This document shows positions 15,729 to 24,238 of a stretch of 31,584 nucleotides of DNA, piece after piece. A program made the translations under genes and the position numbers. Source of the DNA: Akkermansiaceae bacterium UBA4589 (lineage in GTDB: Bacteria > Verrucomicrobiota > Verrucomicrobiia > Verrucomicrobiales > Akkermansiaceae); the NCBI GenBank assembly GCA_002387565.1, contig DGJT01000017.1, positions 1-31,584 on the forward strand, in the 5' to 3' direction. A model generated the notes under the pieces. The model did not search any database, was not told the DNA's origin, and saw nothing but the letters and a program-made list of their open reading frames with translations. Within the stretch, counting starts at the first letter, position 1, and each line of letters starts with the position of its first letter.

Positions 15729-16796
15729 ATGTCTAAATTAGCACCACATATTAAATCTCAGAGTTTGCAAGCTTTAGAAGCTTGGCTGGCTGAGCATGGG
15801 CACAAGCCGTATCGTGCTAAACAGATTTGCGAATGGGTATGGCAGCATCAAGTCAAAGATTATGATGAGATGCTTAATTTACCTCTGGCTTTGCGTGATG
15901 CTTTGCGTGCTAGTTTTTCTATAGAGCACTTAGAGATTGCCGAAGTTAATGGGGCTAAGGATACGACACAAAAATTTCTGTTTAAATTAGAAGACGGGCG
16001 CTTTGTTGAGTCTGTTTTGATTCCTGCTAATATTGGCAAAGGTGGTGTGCAGTCTAGCAGACAAACTTTGTGTGTTTCTTCACAAGTGGGCTGTGCGTAT
16101 GGTTGTAAGTTTTGTGCTTCTGGGCTCTTAGGGCTTACACGTAATTTAAGTACAGCTGAAATTGTGCAACAGATTGTACAGGCGCAAAACCATAGTGGTA
16201 AACGTATCGATAATTTAGTCTTTATGGGTATGGGTGAACCTATGGCTAATTTACCTAATGTTTTGCAAGCTCTTGATATCATCACCCATCCTTGGATGAT
16301 TGGCATAGGGGCAAGGCATATTACTTTATCTACTTCAGGCTTGGCCCCACAGGTTAAGAAGTTAGCCATGTACCCTCAGCAAGTACGACTCGCTATTTCC
16401 CTACATGGAGCTACAGACGAAGTTCGTGAGCAAATCATGCCTGTGAATAAGAAATGGAAGCTAGAAGAGCTATTTGAATCTTTAGATGTATGGGTAGCGC
16501 ATAAGAAGCAAAGGCTGACCTTTGAATATATACTCATCAAAGGAATCAATGATAGTTTAGAACAGGCGAAGCTGCTAGCTAAGCACGCGACTCGTTTTGG
16601 CGCTAAAGTTAATTTAATTCCTTACAACACTGTAGAAGGCTTAGAATGGGAGCGTCCAGCGATGTCTCACTGTCAAAAATTTCAGCGCGAAGTCATTGCA
16701 GGTGGTGTGACAACTACGTTACGTATAGAAAAAGGGCATGATATTAATGCAGCTTGCGGTCAATTAAGGTTGCGTAAAGAGCAAAGCTTAAGCTAA
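15729..16796 (+). CDS. rlmN: 23S rRNA (A2503-C2)/tRNA (A37-C2) methyltransferase RlmN
   Basis: Radical-SAM enzyme that methylates C2 of A2503 in 23S rRNA and A37 in some tRNAs. Of 355 residues, the SSQVGCAYGCKFC segment supplies the CxxxCxxC cluster cysteines (122, 126, 129). Cys343 in HDINAACGQLR is the family's second methyl-transfer cysteine. VFMGMGEPMANL and AISLHGATDEVREQIMPVNK are the SAM and core motifs. The N-terminal PYRAKQICEWVW region is the usual accessory domain. It heads a run of plus-strand genes with gaps under 10 bases and follows the structured element at 15480-15697. Confidence 0.96.
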   Translation: MSKLAPHIKSQSLQALEAWLAEHGHKPYRAKQICEWVWQHQVKDYDEMLNLPLALRDALRASFSIEHLEIAEVNGAKDTTQKFLFKLEDGRFVESVLIPANIGKGGVQSSRQTLCVSSQVGCAYGCKFCASGLLGLTRNLSTAEIVQQIVQAQNHSGKRIDNLVFMGMGEPMANLPNVLQALDIITHPWMIGIGARHITLSTSGLAPQVKKLAMYPQQVRLAISLHGATDEVREQIMPVNKKWKLEELFESLDVWVAHKKQRLTFEYILIKGINDSLEQAKLLAKHATRFGAKVNLIPYNTVEGLEWERPAMSHCQKFQREVIAGGVTTTLRIEKGHDINAACGQLRLRKEQSLS

Positions 16797-16805
16797 ATTG
16801 GCTAT

Positions 16806-17477
16806 ATGTGGGTGAAAATATTACTCTTAAGTTTTAGTGTAGTGCTTATTGCCGTTAGCTTTCCTAGGAGTGTATCGGCCTTGTTAGATGAAATTTATAG
16901 CTGGCAAGCGGCAGAGTCTGGTACAGATGATAGAATAGAGCAGCTTGAAAATATTAATGCTTTAGGTATTAGTGATAAAAGGGGTTATGAATTAGCCAAA
17001 GCGTATTTTGATCAAGCTTTGGCAGCTAAAGATCCCGATGTAAAAAGCCAAGCTTACACTCAGTCTTTAGCCGCTTTTGAAGAGTTATTGGCTTATCAAC
17101 CACATCATAAGGCCGGACTACATAACATAGCGGCTATCTATATGAATCAAAGCCAGTATGAGCAGTCACAGCTTTATTTTGAGAGATTGTTATCCATGAT
17201 GACTAAGCGTGATTTTGGAGCACGAGTAAGGCTGAGTTATTTTAGAATGTGCCTTATATGGTCAGTTATTTTTGCTGATCAACAACCAGCTCAGGAAAAA
17301 TTCCTCCTCCTAAGAGCTCAATCAGTATTTGCTAGCACCCAACCATTTCTTTATTGGCAGTGGAGTGGTGTGAAAAAAAAGAATGCAGCTAATTTAAATT
17401 ATATAGATTATAGATTAGAAAAGTTAACCAAAGTTTCTCCTCAGGCTCCAGAAAAGTTCATAGAAATTACTTATTAA
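16806..17477 (+). CDS. Membrane-anchored or secreted small TPR protein
   Basis: 223 residues with an N-terminal hydrophobic segment (WVKILLLSFSVVLIAVSF) acting as anchor or signal. About two TPR units follow, with AYTQSLAAFEELLAYQPHHKAGLHN-type helices at about 80-110 and YEQSQLYFERLLSM at about 115-130. The function is not recognised. It sits 9 bases after rlmN and 7 before the sugar-phosphate transferase, so it may support surface polysaccharide assembly. A TAAATT box ends six bases before its ATG and contains the rlmN stop. Confidence 0.65.
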   Translation: MWVKILLLSFSVVLIAVSFPRSVSALLDEIYSWQAAESGTDDRIEQLENINALGISDKRGYELAKAYFDQALAAKDPDVKSQAYTQSLAAFEELLAYQPHHKAGLHNIAAIYMNQSQYEQSQLYFERLLSMMTKRDFGARVRLSYFRMCLIWSVIFADQQPAQEKFLLLRAQSVFASTQPFLYWQWSGVKKKNAANLNYIDYRLEKLTKVSPQAPEKFIEITY

Positions 17478-17484
17478 TAATCAC

Positions 17485-18906
17485 ATGATGAATTTCCGCC
17501 AATTACAATTTTTTAAAATTAGCCTACAGTTAGTAGATATACTCTTGATTTGGTTGAGCTTCTTTGTCGCTATCAAGTTGAGATTGTTGTGGCTTAGTTT
17601 CATTGAAAAATATTTTTCTCGTTGGATTGATGTCAGTACCATATCAACCCCAAATGAGTTAGATTTAAGTAATGGGTGGGCTTCTTACAGCCTTATTATT
17701 ATTGGCATGCCATTTATTTTATCTTGTTTAGGATTTTACCGTGATATTTTAAAGCCACATTTTACGACGGTCATCTGGAACATAGTCAAAGCTGCTTTTT
17801 TTACCTTAGCCTTAGGTCTGATTTTGGAGTTTTTCTTTAAGTTGGGGGCATCCAGTCGTTTGATTATGGTTAACGGCATTGTAGTTAGTATTCTTGTTCT
17901 TATAATCCGTTACGCGTTAACGTCTAGTTTCATCAAGAAAAAGCTACAAAGCCAATATAAAGATAATACAGTATTACTGATTCAGGACGCAGGTGAAGGA
18001 AATAATGTAATTGTAGACCAATTGCTAGGCAAAATTGTGGTCATGACTACTCAAGAAGCCTTGCAGCTTAATTTATTTGAAAAGACTCTAAAGGTAAAAC
18101 CGATAGAAAAAGTGATTATCAATAGTAGTCAAGTGGCTTTGAGTCAATTTGAGCCTTTAGTGGATCTTTGTTCGGCTATGGGTATTGAAATTTGGTGGCA
18201 TACCAGTGCTTTACACCAATTTAAATCAGCGATGAGTATTGATTATTTAGGTGATGAGCCTCTATTAGTGCTACATAGTTCACCACGTTGGCAAGCGAGC
18301 AAAATTACGAAGGAAGTGTTTGATAGAAGTGCTGCTTTTGTATTACTGATTTTAAGTATCCCATTTTGTTTGTTTGCTACATTAGGAATCATAATCACTA
18401 GTCCAGGCCCTATATTTTTTAGGCAAGAGCGCTCTGGATTATATGGTAAAACTTTTAGGATGTTGAAATTTCGCACGATGAGCGTCAATGCTCCTGAGCT
18501 GTTAGATCAGCTGAAAAAAGAACAAGGCAATGATATGGATGGGCCTGCTTTTAAATTACATCATGATCCTCGTATTTTTGCTTTTGGTAGAATTTTGCGT
18601 AAGACAAGTATTGATGAGTTGCCCCAACTCATCAATGTGCTGTTAGGCGATATGAGCTTAGTGGGGCCTCGTCCTTTGCCTACTTATGAAGTAGAGGCAT
18701 TTACGGAGCCTAGGCATTTGCGCAGACTCAGCGTCAAACCTGGTATAACAGGGATGTGGCAAGTGGAAGGTCGCAGTAATGTTGTGGAATTTGAAGATTG
18801 GATTAAATTAGATCTCAACTACATTGATAACTGGAGCTTTAAGCTAGATTTACTGATATTACTCAAAACAATTCCTGCGGTATTACTCTCTAAAGGCGCC
18901 AAATAA
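17485..18906 (+). CDS. Exopolysaccharide polyprenyl glycosylphosphotransferase (undecaprenyl-phosphate sugar-1-P transferase)
   Basis: Starts polysaccharide repeat-unit synthesis by moving a sugar-1-phosphate from a nucleotide sugar to undecaprenyl phosphate at the inner membrane. The 473 residues comprise four or more N-terminal helices (about 10-150), a soluble middle domain, and a C-terminal bacterial sugar transferase domain from about residue 275. That domain shows FDRSAAFVLLILSIP, ITSPGPIFFRQERSG, RMLKFRTM, the TSIDELPQLINVLLGDMSLV segment then GPRP, and VKPGITGMWQVEGRS. This is the WbaP/WcaJ/PssY type plan. The sugar cannot be decided. The following gene, a nucleotidyltransferase, may make its donor. 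Confidence 0.92.
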   Translation: MMNFRQLQFFKISLQLVDILLIWLSFFVAIKLRLLWLSFIEKYFSRWIDVSTISTPNELDLSNGWASYSLIIIGMPFILSCLGFYRDILKPHFTTVIWNIVKAAFFTLALGLILEFFFKLGASSRLIMVNGIVVSILVLIIRYALTSSFIKKKLQSQYKDNTVLLIQDAGEGNNVIVDQLLGKIVVMTTQEALQLNLFEKTLKVKPIEKVIINSSQVALSQFEPLVDLCSAMGIEIWWHTSALHQFKSAMSIDYLGDEPLLVLHSSPRWQASKITKEVFDRSAAFVLLILSIPFCLFATLGIIITSPGPIFFRQERSGLYGKTFRMLKFRTMSVNAPELLDQLKKEQGNDMDGPAFKLHHDPRIFAFGRILRKTSIDELPQLINVLLGDMSLVGPRPLPTYEVEAFTEPRHLRRLSVKPGITGMWQVEGRSNVVEFEDWIKLDLNYIDNWSFKLDLLILLKTIPAVLLSKGAK

Positions 18907-18914
18907 ACGTAGAT

Positions 18915-19865
18915 ATGAACAATAAAGAAATTAGTTTAGTCGTCTTTGCTGCCGGTATGGGAACGCGCTTTGGAGGGCTTAAGCAAATAGCGGAAGTAGG
19001 GCCACACGGTGAATGCTTATTAGATTATACGTTATATGATGCTAAACAAGCTGGGTTCACTAAGATTATCTTTATTATTCAGCGCGTTTTTGAAGAAGCA
19101 TTTAAAGCTAAGGTGGTGACCCCTTGGGAGCCTCATTTTAATATAGAGCTAGTTTATCAAAGCACCCAAGACCTACCAGAAGCTTATTTAAATAGTTTTT
19201 TGGAGAGAAAGAGTCCTTGGGGAACTAGCCATGCTCTCTGGGTGGCTAAAAGTGCGATAAAAGAGCCATTTGCTATTATTAATGCTGATGACTTCTATGG
19301 TAGACAGGCTTTAGCTCAAGTGGCAGAGTTTCTTTTAACTCAGTTAGATCCTAACAAAGCTTTAATTGTGGCTTACCAACTCGAGCAAACTCTCTCAGAG
19401 CAAGGCACGGTAAACCGAGGTGTATGTGGCTTATCTAAGCAAGGAGAGTTGATAAGTATAGATGAACACACAGGCATCAAAATGGATAAAGAAACTCAGG
19501 TTATCAGTGGATTGAGCTCTTTTCATTCAAATAGTCAAGAGTTAGATAAGCAAACCTTAGTTTCAATGAATTTATGGGGCTTTCACCAGGACTTTATGCA
19601 GTATGTGGATGAAAAAATCAGTGATTTTTGGCAACAACTCACTCAGGAGGAAGAGTCCTTACAATTAAAGCAAGAATGCTATTTGCCCAGTTTGGTGACT
19701 CAAGCTATTACAGAAGGTGAGTTACATTGCCAGGTTCAGGTCACGCAATCACTATGGATGGGCATGACCTATGCTGAAGATTTAGTGATGATAAAAACTA
19801 AGCTTCAATCTATGGTAGATAAGGGAGACTACCCTCAGTCACTACCTCATGTGCACGGACTTTAG
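18915..19865 (+). CDS. Sugar-phosphate nucleotidyltransferase
   Basis: 316 residues with an N-terminal nucleotidyltransferase fold. VVFAAGMGTRFGGLKQ (about 9-24) is the GxGTR-type NTP-binding loop with its following lysine. NADDFYG near residue 120 carries the metal-binding aspartates, and WGTSHALWVAKSAI is the region between them. It would activate a sugar phosphate as an NDP-sugar. Lying eight bases after the glycosylphosphotransferase gene, it probably supplies the polysaccharide pathway. The exact sugar and nucleotide are unknown. Confidence 0.8.
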   Translation: MNNKEISLVVFAAGMGTRFGGLKQIAEVGPHGECLLDYTLYDAKQAGFTKIIFIIQRVFEEAFKAKVVTPWEPHFNIELVYQSTQDLPEAYLNSFLERKSPWGTSHALWVAKSAIKEPFAIINADDFYGRQALAQVAEFLLTQLDPNKALIVAYQLEQTLSEQGTVNRGVCGLSKQGELISIDEHTGIKMDKETQVISGLSSFHSNSQELDKQTLVSMNLWGFHQDFMQYVDEKISDFWQQLTQEEESLQLKQECYLPSLVTQAITEGELHCQVQVTQSLWMGMTYAEDLVMIKTKLQSMVDKGDYPQSLPHVHGL

Positions 19866-19907
19866 GCTAACCAATAAATATTCAATACTAGGAATGAGAT
19901 TTAAAGA

Positions 19908-19935
19908 TTGTATTTTTAGAGGTATGTCATAAATT
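19908..19935 (+). promoter_or_regulatory. Candidate promoter of the AI-2E-type permease gene, leaderless spacing
   Basis: TTGTAT (19908-19913), 16-base spacer, TAAATT (19930-19935), then six bases to the ATG. The same two hexamers, spacer length and six-base gap recur exactly before the glycosyltransferase gene at 29155 on the other strand. Confidence 0.4.
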
Positions 19936-19941
19936 GAGATT

Positions 19942-21192
19942 ATGAGTGAGGAAAAATCAGCGGTACGTTTTGGGTTATCCATTTTATTATTGGTGACTTG
20001 CGCTTGTATTGTTTTAACTATTTTAAAGTTTTCCCAAGATTTTTTCACGCCTCTTTTATTATCTTTTTTACTGACCATGATAGGCGCTCCTATTGTACGT
20101 AAATTAGTCCAAAGGCGCATTCCTCGCATCCTTGCGGTATTAATGACCGTGTTCTTGAGCTGCTTAGTCTCAGCTATTATCGTTGTGGTCGGGATATTTA
20201 TGATTAATGAGCTAGAAACTAAGCTCGATAAATACAAAGAACTTAGTAAGCAAAAAGCAGAAAAAACTTTAGATTTAGGTGTCGCATGGATTGAGAAAAG
20301 TGATACTTTACGTAAAAAACTCGAAGGTTTGGTAATTTTAGATGGTAACGATAACGAGACTAAGGAAGCTAATTTAGAAAACCAAGAAGAGGCGCCAGGT
20401 GCAGACGAAAAAAGCTCTACGGAAGAAATCAAGGAGCAGCTCACCTTACTTTATGAGCAAGCTATTGATAACCTCAGCTTAGAGTCGCTATTTACAGCAG
20501 GTGGAGGAGTCTTTAATTTAGGTAAGGGCGTGATTGGTGTAGTTGCTACTTTTTTTGGAGTGGCATTTATGACTATTATTCTCCATATCTTTATGCTTAG
20601 TGAAGCTGCAGATTTTCAACAGAAATTTGCCTTATTGAAAAAGAATCAAGGACCTAAAGTGGATAACCTGCTTAAGGGCTGTGCTCAAATTCAGGACTTT
20701 TTAATTATCAAAGCCTGTATGAGTGCGTTAACGGGTGTGCTTGCAGGTACGTTGTGTGCTGTGCTTGGGCTAGACTTTGCCTTGTTGTGGGGTATTTTAG
20801 CTTTTGCTTTGAACTTTATCCCCGTGGTGGGTTCTGTCATGGCTAGTATACCGCCGTTTATATTGGCCTTAATTTTGTACAACCCTACCATAGCTTTTGT
20901 TGTGTTAGGTGGTTATGTCATCATTAATGTGGCTATAGGTAATGGAGTAGAGCCTCTTATAACAGGGAAAAAGCTAGGCTTGTCTTCTGTTGCGGTTGTG
21001 ATTTCTGTTTTATTTTGGGGTTTTATCTGGGGAGGCGTAGGCATGCTTATGGCAGTACCCTTAACTATGATGGTTAAAGCTCTCTTAGAAGATAGTGAAG
21101 ACTACCAATGGGTAGCTCAGTTTTTATCTAATGTAAAAGCAGAGGAAGCAGCCGAAGAGTTAGAAGAGGCGACAGTTAAAGCGGAAGCATAA
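19942..21192 (+). CDS. AI-2E-family (PerM-type) transporter
   Basis: 416 residues with the family's layout: two N-terminal helices (about 10-30 and 36-92), a large extra-membrane region, then five or more helices from about residue 190. The conserved IKACMSALTGVLAGTLCAVLG-type region, FALNFIPVVGSVMASIPP and VVISVLFWGFIWGGVGMLMA are present. Members export AI-2 or act in Na+/H+ or general efflux; the substrate here is unknown. The soluble part has an unusually acidic, low-complexity stretch at about 135-160 (DGNDNETKEANLENQEEAPG), and the C-terminus is acidic too. hisA follows after six bases. Confidence 0.88.
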   Translation: MSEEKSAVRFGLSILLLVTCACIVLTILKFSQDFFTPLLLSFLLTMIGAPIVRKLVQRRIPRILAVLMTVFLSCLVSAIIVVVGIFMINELETKLDKYKELSKQKAEKTLDLGVAWIEKSDTLRKKLEGLVILDGNDNETKEANLENQEEAPGADEKSSTEEIKEQLTLLYEQAIDNLSLESLFTAGGGVFNLGKGVIGVVATFFGVAFMTIILHIFMLSEAADFQQKFALLKKNQGPKVDNLLKGCAQIQDFLIIKACMSALTGVLAGTLCAVLGLDFALLWGILAFALNFIPVVGSVMASIPPFILALILYNPTIAFVVLGGYVIINVAIGNGVEPLITGKKLGLSSVAVVISVLFWGFIWGGVGMLMAVPLTMMVKALLEDSEDYQWVAQFLSNVKAEEAAEELEEATVKAEA

Positions 21193-21198
21193 TTTAGC

Positions 21199-21963
21199 AT
21201 GATGAGTCTTTTCCGCCCTTGTATAGATATTCATCAAGGCAAAGTTAAACAGATAGTAGGTGGGAGCTTAGTTGCTAACCAAGCGCAAGAAAACTTTGTC
21301 AGCGACTTATCAGCTGCAGATTATGCTCATATGTATAAGCGTGACAATCTGCAAGGAGCTCATGTGATTATGCTTGGCTCAGATATGAGCAATCAAGAAG
21401 CCGCGCAAAAAGCTTTGCAGGCTTGGCCTCAAGCTTTGCAAATAGGCGGAGGTATCAATATAGATAACGCTATTTATTGGCTTGAGCAAGGCGCTAGCAA
21501 AGTCATTGTAACTTCTGCACTATTTAATGGAGCAGAACTCAATCAAGAGGTTTTAATTCAGCTCAGTGAATTAGTCGGTAAAGATAGGCTAGTTATAGAT
21601 TTAAGTTGCCGCCGATGCCCACAATCAAAGCAGGGTTGGGTGGTCACCACCAATCGTTGGCAGACGCTTACGAATTTAGCTATTACAGAGCAAAGTTTAA
21701 CTGAGTTAGCTCAATATTGTGACGAGTTCTTAATTCACGCTGCAGATGTAGAAGGTCTCAAGCAAGGAGCAGATTTAGCATTAGTAGAATTTTTGGCACA
21801 GTTTAGTCCCATTACCACGACTTATGCGGGCGGTATTCACAGCTTAGATGAACTTCATGCTTTTGAGGAAGCTTGCCAAGGAAAATTAGATTACACCATA
21901 GGTAGCGCCTTGGATATATTTGGTGGTGAAATCAGTTATCAAAGTTTGGTTGAGAAAACTTAA
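21199..21963 (+). CDS. hisA: Phosphoribosylformimino-AICAR ribotide isomerase, eukaryotic type
   Basis: Fourth step of histidine synthesis, a TIM-barrel Amadori isomerase. The 254 residues resemble fungal/plant HIS6 rather than the usual bacterial HisA. Diagnostic stretches are FRPCIDIHQGKVKQIVGG, LQGAHVIMLGS, QIGGGINIDNAIYWLEQGAS, DRLVIDLSCRR, NRWQTLTNLAI, DEFLIHAADVEGL and DYTIGSALDIFGG. This corresponds to the eukaryotic-type HisA family (TIGR02129), known in some bacteria. No other his gene is in the window. Two ATGs lie two codons apart; the first is used. Confidence 0.93.
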   Translation: MMSLFRPCIDIHQGKVKQIVGGSLVANQAQENFVSDLSAADYAHMYKRDNLQGAHVIMLGSDMSNQEAAQKALQAWPQALQIGGGINIDNAIYWLEQGASKVIVTSALFNGAELNQEVLIQLSELVGKDRLVIDLSCRRCPQSKQGWVVTTNRWQTLTNLAITEQSLTELAQYCDEFLIHAADVEGLKQGADLALVEFLAQFSPITTTYAGGIHSLDELHAFEEACQGKLDYTIGSALDIFGGEISYQSLVEKT

Positions 21964-21985
21964 CAGTCTCACCACTAAATAATCC

Positions 21986-22804
21986 TTACTTTTGGCATTT
22001 AGGGCAGTAGAAAGTACTACGTTGCCCAAGAGTCATGACTATGATTGACGTTCCGCACTCTGGGCAAGGTTGGTTAGCTCTGCCATAAACACTCAATTGT
22101 TGGGCAAAATAGCCTGGTTGATGGTTGCTTTGCACAAAATCTTTGAGTGTGGTGCCTCCTTGGCTAATCGCTGAGGTTAAAATACTAGAAATGGCTCTTA
22201 CGAGAGCTTTTAGTTTTTTGGCTGAGACTTTGTTGCAAACTTCATTAGGATTGATTCTAGCCATAAATAAAGCCTCGCAAGCATAGATATTACCCACTCC
22301 AACGACGATATGTTGATCCATAATAAGAGTTTTGATAGATTTTTTGCGTTTTTTGGCTAAATCTATTAAATAAGCATCATTAAAGTCAGGGCTAAGAGGT
22401 TCTGGACCTAGCTTTTTAAGTAGCGGGTGTTTAAATACAGAAATAGTGGGTTCAATAAGTATGCAACCAAAGCGTCTAGGATCATGATAGCGTAACTCTT
22501 GCTCTGTATTAAAATGAAAAATAACATGATCATGTTTACGTCTTTCATCGCTAGGCTTACAAAAACGTAAACTCCCTGACATACCTAGATGAATAATCAA
22601 AGTTTGCTCATTTTCTAAATGAATCAATAGGTATTTAGCTCTACGTTCTAAATTTATAACTTTGATGTTATCTAATTGTGAAACGATATCAGGTATGAGC
22701 CAACGTAGTTGAATTTGGTAGATACTTACACTTTTAATGAAACGACCTAATAAATGAGGAGTAATACCTCTTAATGTAGTCTCAACTTCTGGTAATTCAG
22801 GCAT
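21986..22804 (-). CDS. mutM: Formamidopyrimidine-DNA glycosylase
   Basis: Base-excision repair glycosylase/AP lyase that removes 8-oxoguanine and formamidopyrimidines. The 272 residues start MPELPEVETT with catalytic Pro2 and Glu3 after Met removal. Lys57 lies in RRAKYLLIHL, DPRRFG and VGVGNIYACEALF (helix-two-turn-helix) are present, and the C-terminal zinc finger uses Cys247, Cys250, Cys267 and Cys270 with Arg262 between them. All catalytic elements are intact. It converges with hisA across 22 bases with no visible terminator. Confidence 0.97.
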   Translation of the reverse strand: MPELPEVETTLRGITPHLLGRFIKSVSIYQIQLRWLIPDIVSQLDNIKVINLERRAKYLLIHLENEQTLIIHLGMSGSLRFCKPSDERRKHDHVIFHFNTEQELRYHDPRRFGCILIEPTISVFKHPLLKKLGPEPLSPDFNDAYLIDLAKKRKKSIKTLIMDQHIVVGVGNIYACEALFMARINPNEVCNKVSAKKLKALVRAISSILTSAISQGGTTLKDFVQSNHQPGYFAQQLSVYGRANQPCPECGTSIIVMTLGQRSTFYCPKCQK

Positions 22805-22809
22805 AAGAT

Positions 22810-22838
22810 AGATTAGTTAGTAGCATTCAGCACGTCAA
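22810..22838 (-). promoter_or_regulatory. Candidate mutM promoter, leaderless spacing
   Basis: On the minus strand TTGACG (22838-22833), 17-base spacer, TAATCT (22815-22810), then five bases to the ATG. The -35 box matches five of six consensus bases; the -10 match is weaker. Confidence 0.4.
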
Positions 22839-22892
22839 ACCTTGGTTCAAAATCTAGTTTAGTTATTTTGATAATCAGAGAGAAAAAGGCAC

Positions 22893-22930
22893 AAAAAAAC
22901 CCACGTTTCAATGGGTATCGAAAGTGGGTT
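22893..22930 (-). terminator. Intrinsic terminator of the tRNA-Asp gene
   Basis: Read on the minus strand: AACCCAC plus TTTC pairs with GAAA, a bulged C, and GTGGGTT (22930-22920 with 22909-22898), a ten-base loop, then a T-run. It follows the tRNA by five bases. Confidence 0.85.
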
Positions 22931-22935
22931 ACCAG

Positions 22936-23012
<77 letters not shown>

Positions 23013-23029
23013 TTCCAGTTGGAGCTGTG

Positions 23030-23057
23030 GTTATATCTTATTAAAAAAATGAGTCAA
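23030..23057 (-). promoter_or_regulatory. Promoter of the tRNA-Asp gene
   Basis: On the minus strand TTGACT (23057-23052), 16-base spacer, TATAAC (23035-23030), 17 bases before the mature 5' end: the strongest sigma-70-like promoter in the window. The -35 box sits in the loop of a ten-pair A-T stem (23041-23050 with 23059-23068 approximately), which might also help end the upstream lipoprotein transcript. Confidence 0.7.
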
Positions 23058-23098
23058 GATTTTTTTAAATACAAACCAAAAAATATTTTAGCAGGCTC

Positions 23099-23353
23099 TT
23101 AAAGAGTAATTAGTTCGCCTGCATCTTGTGCTAAATCTGGTAAAATAAGCTCATTCTCAACAGGTTTTTCAAGGCTCTTGAATTCCTTTTTTTGAAGTGA
23201 GTTCATAGTTGAGGCAGGAGTGCCTGCCTCTTGCTGGGCTTTTTGCGCTTGCTGATTTTTGTTCAGGGTGCGCTGAGTATAACTTAGACTTCCGCAGCTT
23301 AGCAAAAGTAAGCTGGGAAGTATAAAAATGAATGAAATACTAAACCTTAACAT
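23099..23353 (-). CDS. Small outer- or inner-membrane lipoprotein
   Basis: 84 residues. A hydrophobic signal ends in a lipobox LLSC with lipidated Cys20 and Gly at +2. The rest is short, polar, Gln/Lys-rich and probably disordered (NKNQQAQKAQQEAGTPAST), with an acidic end. No family is recognised. Its ATG overlaps the stop of the FKBP-type isomerase by one base (TAATG), so the two are translated together and may share an envelope location. Confidence 0.75.
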   Translation of the reverse strand: MLRFSISFIFILPSLLLLSCGSLSYTQRTLNKNQQAQKAQQEAGTPASTMNSLQKKEFKSLEKPVENELILPDLAQDAGELITL

Positions 23354-24060
23354 TAGTGAGGGTTAGTGATATCAAAGAGCTCTAATTCAAAGATAAGAGC
23401 AGTATTAGCTTGGATTTCGGGGCTTACAGCTTGTGCACCATAAGCGATATCAGGGTGTAAATATAGTTTCCACTTAGAACCAATAGGCATAGTGGTTAAA
23501 GCTTCTTTGAAACCAGGAATAACGCCAAGGTTAAAATTGACAGGTTGCCCTTCAGGGCTTTGGTCAAAAACAGTACCATCTATAAGAGTACCTTTGTAAG
23601 CGACACTAAATTGTGCAGCTTGGCCGTCTTCTTGCTCATCATAGGTGCGGCCTTCGCCCTTAGTGATGATTTCATATTGAAGCTTACTATCTGTAGTGAT
23701 AACACCTTCTTTTTTAGCATTTTCTGCGAGGAAAGCTTCTGCAACGACTAAGTTATCTGCAGCTTGTTTGTCTGCGTGTGCAGCAGCTTTTGCGTCTAAT
23801 TCTTGGATAGCCACTTGAAACTCTTCTTGGCTCACTTTGCTCTCTACTTCGGCTAGAGCGTCTTGGATACCTAGAATAAACGCTTCTTTGTCAAAATCTT
23901 CTGCGCCAATACCCATTTGGGCAAATTGCTGAACTAAGCCCTGAGTGTTATAAAACCCAATACCATAAAAGGTTTTATTGAGTGGTTCTTCAGCTAATAA
24001 GTAACTAGAACCGAGAATAGCCAATGAAAGGCTCAGATGACGAGTTAATGTTAATTTCAT
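23353..24060 (-). CDS. FKBP-type peptidyl-prolyl isomerase, exported
   Basis: 235 residues. A signal peptide (LSLSLAILGSSYLLAE) leads to an N-terminal helical dimerisation domain of the Mip/FkpA type (about 30-115) and a C-terminal FKBP domain. The FKBP domain shows VAYKGTLIDGTVFDQSPEG, NLGVIPGFKEALTTMPIGS, KLYLHPDIAYG and a FELELFDI end. It is a periplasmic folding helper catalysing proline cis-trans isomerisation. A TATACT box (24072-24067) ends six bases before the ATG. It heads a two-gene unit with the lipoprotein. Confidence 0.92.
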   Translation of the reverse strand: MKLTLTRHLSLSLAILGSSYLLAEEPLNKTFYGIGFYNTQGLVQQFAQMGIGAEDFDKEAFILGIQDALAEVESKVSQEEFQVAIQELDAKAAAHADKQAADNLVVAEAFLAENAKKEGVITTDSKLQYEIITKGEGRTYDEQEDGQAAQFSVAYKGTLIDGTVFDQSPEGQPVNFNLGVIPGFKEALTTMPIGSKWKLYLHPDIAYGAQAVSPEIQANTALIFELELFDITNPH

Positions 24061-24177
24061 ATTTATAGTATAAGGTTAGATTGATAAAACGTTTAGAATA
24101 GAAGCTTTTGCTTAATAGGTAATAAATAAAAAGCTTTGGATACTTTTTGTAAGTTAAAAGCGCTTACTATTAAACGT

Positions 24178-24203
24178 AAAAAGCTGGCATATGCCAGCTT
24201 TTT
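24178..24203 (-). terminator. Perfect 26-base palindrome, terminator after the pseudopilin gene
   Basis: AAAAAGCTGGC and GCCAGCTTTTT (11 pairs, ATAT loop) form a G+C-rich hairpin flanked by A and T runs, so it works as an intrinsic terminator in either direction. On the minus strand it follows the pseudopilin stop by 35 bases and separates it from the FKBP unit. Confidence 0.88.
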
Positions 24204-24238
24204 TATAGCTTAAATAAGCAAAGGTTGATTGTAATAGC

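Noticed and set aside
15860..16369. 169-codon minus-strand ORF opposite rlmN
   Set aside because: Antisense to the conserved radical-SAM core of rlmN, with no recognisable motif.
19842..20444. 200-codon minus-strand ORF opposite the AI-2E-type gene
   Set aside because: It is Ser-rich and mirrors the codon pattern of the plus-strand membrane protein, which has clear family motifs. It is a shadow frame.
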